DNA from: Candidatus Scybalocola fimicaballi | GTDB lineage: Bacteria; Bacteroidota; Bacteroidia; Bacteroidales; Paludibacteraceae | Length of the DNA: 13,834 nucleotides | Reading direction: 5' to 3' | Assembly: GCA_002317115.1 (NCBI GenBank) | Contig: DCIP01000222.1 | Coordinates: 1-13,834 of the forward strand | Shown: one piece after another, positions 6,255-11,996 of the stretch | Layout: every line of letters starts with the position of its first letter | Position numbering within the stretch: the stretch's first letter is position 1 | Program-made: the position numbers and the translations under genes | Notes under the pieces: generated by a model | The model's database searches: none | Seen by the model: the letters and a program-made list of their open reading frames with translations, nothing else | Told to the model about the DNA's origin: nothing

Positions 6255-7094
6255 ATGAATTTTATAATTAATTATTTGTTGTTTCCGGTGATAGTTTTGA
6301 TTTTGGGATTATTATCGGTGGTGATAGCGAAGAAGAATAAGCTGCTGGCTGATAAAAAGGCGGTAATCACGGTGTTGGCTTCAAGTTTGCTCTATTCATC
6401 GTTTGGATTGAGTGGCTTCTTTGGCGTGACGTTCATGCCTTATGGATATCTGTTCATCCAGTTTTTGTTTTTGCTTATAGGATATGCCAATGAGAAGACG
6501 TTGCTGCATTTCATACCGCAGTTGAAAGAGATGAGTATGATATTTATGTTGTTGGTCATTGTGTTGCAGCTGCTTATAGCTTGGTCTGTGTTTGCGATAA
6601 TCTTCAATTTCGCGAATGACTTGCAATATGGATTCTGGTCAGGCACAAGTTTGTTGCCGCTTTTGTTTTATCCGGTTTTTGAGATGACATACGAGTCGTA
6701 TCTTGAGATACCAGCTGAGATTTATAATATCAAGGTTTATGGTGAGGCCGATTATTTTGAGCCTCCACATGCAGAGCTGGATCAGACACAGGTGATGGTG
6801 GTGGATATCAACGTCCCTAGATTTGTAGGGGATGACAATCAGGTGATTGTGAGTAGTAAGGCATTGAAAACGTATGTGTTAGGGGAATGGTTTGGAATGA
6901 TGATATCCGACTACAATAAGAATCATTTGGAAAATCAGGTGGAATTGTTTGATAAAGATGGATTATATGGGTGGATTTTCTATACCGAGAAGAGTTTTCT
7001 AAATCAGAGAAGGTATCTTGATGCGGAAGAGACATTTGAATCAAACGGATTGAACAGTAAATGTGTTGTGATTGCGAGACGAGTAAAAGCGTAG
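6255..7094 (+). CDS. tssN: T6SS membrane protein TssN
   Basis: TssN belongs to the Bacteroidota-specific T6SS membrane complex (TssNQOPR) and, according to published B. fragilis work, connects that complex to the baseplate. The 279-residue protein has about five membrane segments in its first 145 residues (approximately 4-26, 37-60, 66-80, 94-118, 123-143). A soluble C-terminal domain of about 130 residues follows (from AEIYNIKVYGEADYF), rich in acidic residues and presumably cytoplasmic. Size, this two-part layout and position between tssF and tssK fit TssN. The ATG follows the repeat copy B closely, so the native 5' leader may have been altered. Confidence 0.85.
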   Translation: MNFIINYLLFPVIVLILGLLSVVIAKKNKLLADKKAVITVLASSLLYSSFGLSGFFGVTFMPYGYLFIQFLFLLIGYANEKTLLHFIPQLKEMSMIFMLLVIVLQLLIAWSVFAIIFNFANDLQYGFWSGTSLLPLLFYPVFEMTYESYLEIPAEIYNIKVYGEADYFEPPHAELDQTQVMVVDINVPRFVGDDNQVIVSSKALKTYVLGEWFGMMISDYNKNHLENQVELFDKDGLYGWIFYTEKSFLNQRRYLDAEETFESNGLNSKCVVIARRVKA

Positions 7095-7155
7095 AGACGT
7101 TTTTATCCTGGCTGTAGGGGAAATTAAATAAGAAATATATAAGGTTAGTAAGATT

Positions 7156-8289
7156 ATGAATATGATGTTTAAGTCAGTTAATTGGATGCAGGGAATGAGT
7201 GTATCGTCGTCTCATTTCATTGCGACGGAGAATTTCTTGATGGAGCGTATGATGCTCAACACAGCAACGCTTCAGGATAAGTTTGCATACGGTTTGCTTC
7301 CCGCAGACGAGAAAGATGAGTCTGCCAATCAGATGCAGATTAAAGTGGAAGGTAAAGGCGACGGTACACGAATAGTTTTGGTATCATACCGAGGTATTAC
7401 TCCTGGCGGTTGCTTCGTGAATATTGATCCATCTCAACCGGTGGTGTGCGAATTTGGATCGGAGACCGACTTGGCAGAGTATGGATGGGATATTGTTTTG
7501 TCGGTATCACCGTTTGAACGACGACCTTGTGGAAAACCAGATATGATGGAGAATCCTCCACGTTACCCATTTGTGGATCCTGTGTATAAACTATCTGTCA
7601 TAGAGAGAGATAAGGAACGTGTGAATGACTACGGACCATTTGATGTGGTGGTAGGATTGTTGAGAAAGAAAGACGGAGAGTTTAAGTTGGACAACGAGTA
7701 TATAGCGCCGTCGTTGGCTATGTCATCAGATTCAAGATTGAGAAAGTATATGGATTGTTTCTCTCAGGAACTCACTGTTATCAAGAGTGCTTTGTCTGTA
7801 GTTGTCAGCAAATCCAATTCATCCCACGACAATAAATCAGCAGTGCTTGAGAATACGTTGGTTTTCTGTCGTGAAATACAGCGATCTATGGCTAATATGG
7901 ATTACCGATGGAATAGTTATGGATTGTCGTTGTCTCCATATCAGGTGGCTGAACTGTTCGGTGGAATTGCCAATACTGCTATGATGAGTTTGTCATTTAT
8001 GCTGAAGACAGAAAAAGTAGAGATGCTTAAGTATTTCTACGAGTGGAATGGTACATCTCCGTCGGCATTCGAAGAGGTATTGGATGATGTCGCGTCAAGA
8101 ATGTACTGTCATAATAGAATAGTTGACTCTATGGGATATATCCATAAAATGCTGAAGATGTTGGAGGATTTGATGATCGCGTTGAGCAAACTTGATTACG
8201 TTGGCCAACGTAAGGAGAGTATGGTCATATCTGTCACGTCGGTGAAAGAAGGAGTGGAGCAGGGTAGGAGATCAAGTTGGATGCTGTAG
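7156..8289 (+). CDS. tssK: T6SS baseplate protein TssK
   Basis: TssK is the trimeric adaptor that holds the baseplate wedges to the membrane complex. The N-terminal segment VNWMQGMSVSSSHFIATENFL (about residues 8-28) is the family's VxWxxGMxxxxxHF signature. At 377 residues the protein is shorter than the roughly 440 of proteobacterial TssK, which is usual for subtype iii. A long helical region, MANMDYRWNSYGLSLSPYQVAELFGGIANT, precedes the C-terminal head. Three Met codons occur near the start (7156, 7162, 7165); the first is taken as start. The stop at 8287-8289 lies next to the 7-bp tandem repeat before tssG. Confidence 0.92.
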   Translation: MNMMFKSVNWMQGMSVSSSHFIATENFLMERMMLNTATLQDKFAYGLLPADEKDESANQMQIKVEGKGDGTRIVLVSYRGITPGGCFVNIDPSQPVVCEFGSETDLAEYGWDIVLSVSPFERRPCGKPDMMENPPRYPFVDPVYKLSVIERDKERVNDYGPFDVVVGLLRKKDGEFKLDNEYIAPSLAMSSDSRLRKYMDCFSQELTVIKSALSVVVSKSNSSHDNKSAVLENTLVFCREIQRSMANMDYRWNSYGLSLSPYQVAELFGGIANTAMMSLSFMLKTEKVEMLKYFYEWNGTSPSAFEEVLDDVASRMYCHNRIVDSMGYIHKMLKMLEDLMIALSKLDYVGQRKESMVISVTSVKEGVEQGRRSSWML

Positions 8290-8317
8290 TTTCAGGTTTC
8301 AGGTTTCAGGTTTCAGG
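8290..8317. repeat. Four perfect tandem copies of TTTCAGG
   Basis: TTTCAGG is repeated four times without interruption directly after the tssK stop and ends one base before the tssG ATG at 8319. Because 7 is not a multiple of 3, copy-number change would alter the frame linking an alternative upstream start at 8277 to tssG, and would alter the tssK-tssG spacing. The sequence occupies the place of the ribosome binding site. Confidence 0.95.
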
Positions 8318-8318
8318 T

Positions 8319-9245
8319 ATGGAATTGATTAATGAAGTAGTAGCAGGCAAGAATACTCTCTATACGGATTATCGGGCAGAGTTTGTAGCCGCTTGTCTTA
8401 TTGAAAACGGGTTGGATGCTAACGAAGTGAGAATCATTCGTGAAGGATTGGCAAACGGTGGAAAGAATATCGACAAGATTATAAGGGAGAATTCGTTGGA
8501 CGGTTTTTCGCAATATCTCAGCATCTACACAAAAAAAAGTAATTTGTATGAGTCTTTGCCAGATGGATTGTTTCATAAACGAATGGATATTGACGACAAG
8601 AAAAACAAGCAAGCGGTCATCGACTATATGAAGAGAGAACGGCAGGTGGCGTTAAATGCGTCGGTGTTTTTCAAACCATTTGAAATGACGTTGGATAGGT
8701 TTGACGTCGAGGCTAATCGTTATGAGATGAGGCTTGAGAAAAGAGAGCACTACGATGATTTCATACGTTTGTTTGAGACCTTAAATCCGTTGTTTAAGGG
8801 ATTGCCGTTGGACAAAGCACTCTTTGTTGTCTCGCTTTTGTCTCAAACTTACCGATTGACGAATCCGGAGCAGATAGCTGAAATCCTTTCTGTCGTGTTG
8901 GATTGTGAGGTGGGGATTGAACTGTCGTACAAACAAATGACTATGAAAGCAGAGCAGTGTGATTGGGAGTTGGGGCAGAACTGCTTGAACGTGTCGACGG
9001 TGCTTGGAGGCGAGATACAGGACTGTTTTCCAGTAATGAATGTCAGAATCGAGTCGTTGCCACCATGGTATAAGGATCTGGTGTTTGAGGATAGTGAGGC
9101 ATATCAGACACTGTTGGAAATTATGGACATGGTGGTGCCAGCAGATACAGAAATTAATATAAATATCAACGTCGCCAAGGAAGGATTGAAATTCTTGTTG
9201 ACAGATAAAGAATCAATCCTTGGCTATTCAACAATATTATCATGA
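8319..9245 (+). CDS. tssG: T6SS baseplate protein TssG
   Basis: TssG is the second wedge protein, partner of TssF. I start it at 8319 (MELINEVVAGKNTLYTDYRAEF, 308 residues). A Met at 8277 in the same frame would add 14 residues translated through the tandem repeat (VSGFRFQVSG) and is unlikely to be native. Typical features are ESLPDGLFHKRMDID (about residues 79-93), a middle region EMRLEKREHYDDFIRLFETLNPLF, and a basic/acidic C-terminal half; TssG in subtype iii is divergent, so position between tssK and the membrane-complex genes supports the call. The stop overlaps the next ATG in ATGA, indicating translational coupling. The repeat immediately before the ATG could affect expression. Confidence 0.85.
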   Translation: MELINEVVAGKNTLYTDYRAEFVAACLIENGLDANEVRIIREGLANGGKNIDKIIRENSLDGFSQYLSIYTKKSNLYESLPDGLFHKRMDIDDKKNKQAVIDYMKRERQVALNASVFFKPFEMTLDRFDVEANRYEMRLEKREHYDDFIRLFETLNPLFKGLPLDKALFVVSLLSQTYRLTNPEQIAEILSVVLDCEVGIELSYKQMTMKAEQCDWELGQNCLNVSTVLGGEIQDCFPVMNVRIESLPPWYKDLVFEDSEAYQTLLEIMDMVVPADTEINININVAKEGLKFLLTDKESILGYSTILS

Positions 9246-9739
9246 AAGCATTAAATGAGAAAGAAGCAATTGTCTCGCATATAAAGTTTGCAACGTATCT
9301 GTCAGTTTTGGTTGTGCTGACACTTTTTTTCATACACTCGTTCTTGAAAACGTCTGAAGCCGAGATTTCGGAAATCAAGTCGAAAACATCCGATTGTGAA
9401 AAGATATTCAGTACGCAGACGGAACTGTGTGATGACATAGAAGAATTTTTCACACGTTACCGAGCCTTCGATGCGAGGGAAGATGTGAACGCAGAATTTC
9501 TTATGCGTTCCATCGTCGACAGGAAAATGGAAATCACGAAGAAGATATCGCAGCTCCCAACAAACGACGTTAAGATACATTCGTTCATGCTGTCAAGGAT
9601 GAATGGCTTTTTAAGAGTCAGAGATTCCATTTCGGTAATGAAGAAAGAGGAGAATCGAGTGAAGGAAGATCTTTTCATGTGTAATGGAGATTACAGAAAA
9701 TTGAATAAACAAAAGAGAACCAATCAATTTCTAAAGTAA
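9242..9739 (+). CDS. tssQ: T6SS membrane-complex protein, TssQ/TssO type
   Basis: A 165-residue protein with one N-terminal membrane segment (about residues 15-35, FATYLSVLVVLTLFFIHSF) and then an extended, charged, helical region with coiled-coil character, presumably periplasmic. Subtype iii clusters encode two such small single-pass proteins, TssQ and TssO, between tssG and tssP. The published locus name tssNQOPR suggests the order Q then O, so I assign this one TssQ. Sequence alone does not separate the two confidently. Its ATG overlaps the tssG stop (ATGA) and its TAA overlaps the next ATG by one base, so it is tightly coupled. No lipobox is seen. Confidence 0.7.
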   Translation: MKALNEKEAIVSHIKFATYLSVLVVLTLFFIHSFLKTSEAEISEIKSKTSDCEKIFSTQTELCDDIEEFFTRYRAFDAREDVNAEFLMRSIVDRKMEITKKISQLPTNDVKIHSFMLSRMNGFLRVRDSISVMKKEENRVKEDLFMCNGDYRKLNKQKRTNQFLK

Positions 9740-10227
9740 TGGCAAAGAAAATTTCATCATTGACATCAAAGGAGAAGGTGACAGGATTGTTGTACGTCGT
9801 GTCTTTATTCATCATCATTATAGGAATCTGTTCCTACATACTGTTTGTTTACCGTTCCGAATATCATTTTGCCGACGGTAAGAATGATGCCTTGGAGAAG
9901 TTGGAAAGAGTCAATTCATTTCAGAATGCTCAGTCGGATTATTATGATAAGATAACTGAGATAGATGAGATGGTCAGTAATATCAATCCAGATGTAAACG
10001 CCTCTTATGAAAAACGAGAGTTATACTACACTATCGGAGAAATAAAGAAAGTAACAAGTGACAACAAGTATGATTTGCGTTACCGAATCTTCGAACAAGT
10101 GGCGTCGTTTTATGAGATGAAACTGTTTGACAGGGAACGACTTTCCGCGTCCCAGAGAAATATAGAAAAGTTTAAGATAGAGTTGGAAAACTGTCGTAGT
10201 GGAATAGAAACATTGAAAAATAATTGA
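9739..10227 (+). CDS. tssO: T6SS membrane-complex protein, TssO/TssQ type
   Basis: A 162-residue protein with a charged N-terminus (MAKKISSLTSKEKV), a membrane segment (about residues 15-36, GLLYVVSLFIIIIGICSYILFV) and a long, mostly helical, charged tail consistent with a periplasmic coiled coil. The layout mirrors the preceding gene; the two may be distant paralogues. By position before tssP and a SKEK-type N-terminus I assign TssO, one of the five components of the Bacteroidota T6SS membrane complex. The ATG shares its first base with the upstream stop, and the TGA lies two bases before the next ATG. The Q/O labels could be swapped. Confidence 0.7.
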   Translation: MAKKISSLTSKEKVTGLLYVVSLFIIIIGICSYILFVYRSEYHFADGKNDALEKLERVNSFQNAQSDYYDKITEIDEMVSNINPDVNASYEKRELYYTIGEIKKVTSDNKYDLRYRIFEQVASFYEMKLFDRERLSASQRNIEKFKIELENCRSGIETLKNN

Positions 10228-10229
10228 TT

Positions 10230-11111
10230 ATGAACAAATTGATATCTAAGGGACAATTGATAGTGGTGGGTTATGTGATTCTGTTTATAATGGTGTCGCT
10301 TATTATCAAGTCGTGTACAGCAGACACATCGATCAGAGCATCTGTATTACCGTTGGTTGTGGAGGTCGGATCACCAATCCGTTTTTCCGACAGCACTTAC
10401 AACGCTTCCAACGTATTGTGGGAGTTTGGAAATGGAGACGTCTCTAAGGAAAAGAGTGGAGAATATGTGTTTAAGGAATCCGGACATTATCAGGTAAGAT
10501 TGACGGTGGAAAAAGAGAAAGTTTGTTTCATGGTCAACGTAAAGGAGGAAAGAACGGAAAGAAGAAAACAGAGTGTGAAGATCAAAGCACCGTCGACGGT
10601 GGTTCAGAATGAGCGAGTTGTGTTCATGGCTGTTGGCGACTCCGATAATTGGAGATGGGAGTTTGGCGAGACTGGGCAAGTTGACTCACAGGAGCAGAAT
10701 CCCATCCACGTCTATTCGAGAGTAGGTGTTTATGAAGTGAGATTGATGGCTGCCAATATGATGTATCCGATTATCCACACGATAGAGGTCAAACCAGAGT
10801 TTGCGATAGACGAGAGTACGGATGTCGATGTCCAGGCGTCGGATGATTTCAAAGAGAGACTGCAGCAGATCATAGACGAGCGAAACGTGTTCAATGCAAA
10901 CTATAACTATCTGTTGAGAAACCATCTTGATGGAAACTCAAACGTCATGGTTCTGATTAATGGTACAAACGAGAATGATTTTTATTCTTATTGCAATGGG
11001 CTGAAAATCATGGGAAAACAGCAATCTACAGTGATTTTAGATGTCAATCCAGAAAGAGATTCCAACGGAAGAATCAAAAGATTGTTGGTTAATCAGGTGG
11101 TGAAGAATTGA
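10230..11111 (+). CDS. tssP: T6SS membrane-complex protein TssP, two PKD-like domains
   Basis: TssP is the periplasmic PKD-type component of the Bacteroidota T6SS membrane complex. I use the ATG at 10230 (293 residues); a TTG at 10224 would add two residues. An N-terminal membrane segment (about 10-29, VVGYVILFIMVSLIIKSC) anchors it. Two PKD-like domains are visible: LWEFGNGD followed by GHYQVRLTV (about residues 60-100), and WRWEFGETG followed by GVYEVRLMA (about 140-180). A C-terminal region of about 100 residues has predicted helices and ends LLVNQVVKN. The final codons plus stop form a 31-bp sequence repeated perfectly at 11717-11747, beyond the next gene. The last gene of the main unit; a 27-base gap separates it from the orphan cassette gene. 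Confidence 0.88.
   Translation: MNKLISKGQLIVVGYVILFIMVSLIIKSCTADTSIRASVLPLVVEVGSPIRFSDSTYNASNVLWEFGNGDVSKEKSGEYVFKESGHYQVRLTVEKEKVCFMVNVKEERTERRKQSVKIKAPSTVVQNERVVFMAVGDSDNWRWEFGETGQVDSQEQNPIHVYSRVGVYEVRLMAANMMYPIIHTIEVKPEFAIDESTDVDVQASDDFKERLQQIIDERNVFNANYNYLLRNHLDGNSNVMVLINGTNENDFYSYCNGLKIMGKQQSTVILDVNPERDSNGRIKRLLVNQVVKN
11081..11111. repeat. 31-bp direct repeat, left copy (3' end of tssP)
   Basis: A perfect 31-base match to 11717-11747. It encodes the last nine tssP codons and the stop (LLVNQVVKN). The two copies are 636 bases apart and bracket the orphan gene. The flanking bases differ outside the 31. Confidence 0.95.
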
Positions 11112-11138
11112 AAATGATTCAATTTTTATAAAATTAAT

Positions 11139-11705
11139 ATGGATTTATTATTTGGAAATCCGGTTTGTCTCTTAAAGGGGGATGAATTTTTACCCAAAGA
11201 AGGTTTTACATTTGCTCAACAAGTGTTAGAATATTTCATGGCACAAGGTGGTCTGGCAAGATCACCTTTTGGAATTGTTATTTTGGATAAAAAAGGTATT
11301 CAAAATAGTAAGCAACATGGTAATAGCAGGATAAAATCAGCATCATTTGCAGCAATTAAGGATGTTTTGGAGAATGGATCGATAATAATGCCATTAGATT
11401 ACTATGGTACTAACGGAAAGAAAGAAAAAACAGGAATGATTGCAGCTCCTATACAGATAGAAAATGAAAGATATGTTTGTGTTGTGGAGGTTATAGCAAA
11501 TCTTGAATTGCAAAGATTATATTTGCATGAATCATTTCTAATAAAAAATCTCCAAGAGGTTGCTGCATCTAACTCGGTCCGTAGAAGTACTACTTCGTCA
11601 CCACAACCCAATGGAGAGATTGCAAATATACTACTTAAATATATTTTAGACAAACAACAAGAAGAAAAGAATTTACCAAATGATATAGATTGTAATAGCC
11701 CTTAA
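11139..11705 (+). CDS. Orphan cassette protein, possible BECR/LPD3-type nuclease toxin
   Basis: A 188-residue protein unlike any T6SS structural component. The core (about residues 44-136) reads GIVILDKKGIQNSKQH, then an Ala/Ile-rich helix (SFAAIKDVLENGSII), a polar loop, MIAAPIQIENERYVCVVEVIA and RLYLHESFL. This helix plus strand-strand pattern, with H60 and the YLHE group (128-131), recalls BECR-fold domains and the LPD3-type domains of phage polyvalent proteins and polymorphic toxins. This is inference from remembered family patterns, not a search result. No signal peptide, membrane segment, PAAR or VgrG-like part is seen. Residues 143-188 form a low-complexity Ser/Pro tail and a lysine-rich helix. 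The gene is more AT-rich than its neighbours, lacks the GTCGAC motif common nearby, and lies inside a 31-bp direct repeat. No adjacent intact immunity gene is evident. Confidence 0.6.
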   Translation: MDLLFGNPVCLLKGDEFLPKEGFTFAQQVLEYFMAQGGLARSPFGIVILDKKGIQNSKQHGNSRIKSASFAAIKDVLENGSIIMPLDYYGTNGKKEKTGMIAAPIQIENERYVCVVEVIANLELQRLYLHESFLIKNLQEVAASNSVRRSTTSSPQPNGEIANILLKYILDKQQEEKNLPNDIDCNSP

Positions 11706-11716
11706 TGTTTTTAATT

Positions 11717-11747
11717 ATTGTTGGTTAATCAGGTGGTGAAGAATTGA
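11717..11747. repeat. 31-bp direct repeat, right copy
   Basis: Perfect copy of 11081-11111, including the tssP stop TGA. Here it is not in a recognised gene. It is followed by GAAAATATTTTC (11748-11759), a perfect palindrome that may have been the original sequence downstream of tssP. Confidence 0.95.
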
Positions 11748-11767
11748 GAAAATATTTTCACTCAAAA

Positions 11768-11823
11768 GTATTGCGATTTCATTTGAATTGTTTACTTTTG
11801 CAGACGTATTTGTTGTTAGTCAA
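11768..11823 (+). promoter_or_regulatory. T6SS promoter module upstream of tssR
   Basis: GTATTG (11768-11773), 19 bases, TACTTTTG (11793-11800, exact TAnnTTTG) and CAG, then TTGTTAGTCAA (11813-11823). This is the module found at 3850-3904 before tssE, with the same 19-base spacer (13 of 19 spacer bases identical) and one extra base after CAG. It gives tssR its own promoter and a leader of about 190 bases. Confidence 0.7.
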
Positions 11824-11996
11824 AAAATGAAGGGATAAGTACTGTACAGAATTAGGAAAATGGATTTCTGAAATTCTTCAGAGTGATGTAACGGTAAATC
11901 TCAAAACATATAACTTTCGCAAGTATAAGCAGGGAATGCATTTTGTGTTTCTTGATTGATTATTTTGAATTTAGTAACAAAGTTAAATATTAAAAG
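11824..11996 (+). other. Long tssR leader without an intact gene
   Basis: The transcript from the module above would carry roughly 190 untranslated bases before the tssR ATG. There is no intrinsic terminator. One frame stays open from 11831 to a TGA at 11957-11959 (about 42 codons) but has no start at its 5' end; it reads plausibly as protein (YCTELGKWISEILQSDV) and might be a decayed gene end. The open stretch is short enough to be chance. Confidence 0.4.

Larger units (their letters stand above)
11081..11747. mobile_element. Putative insertion cassette bounded by 31-bp repeats
   Basis: The unit from the left repeat to the right repeat holds only the 188-codon gene and short AT-rich spacers. 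Removal by recombination between the repeats would leave one repeat, an intact tssP end and tssR's promoter. No integrase, transposase or terminal inverted repeats are present, so any mobility would depend on factors in trans or on homologous exchange. The 3'-end duplication of a host gene resembles an attachment-site outcome. Confidence 0.5.

Noticed and set aside
7095..7140. Possible degenerate copy of the tssE-tssF hairpin element
   Set aside because: Only CCTGGCTGTAGGGG resembles the arms; there is no paired structure, so the match is too short to claim.
8277..8318. Upstream in-frame Met for tssG at 8277
   Set aside because: The added residues are translated from the TTTCAGG tandem repeat and overlap tssK; the ATG at 8319 begins the natural-looking protein.
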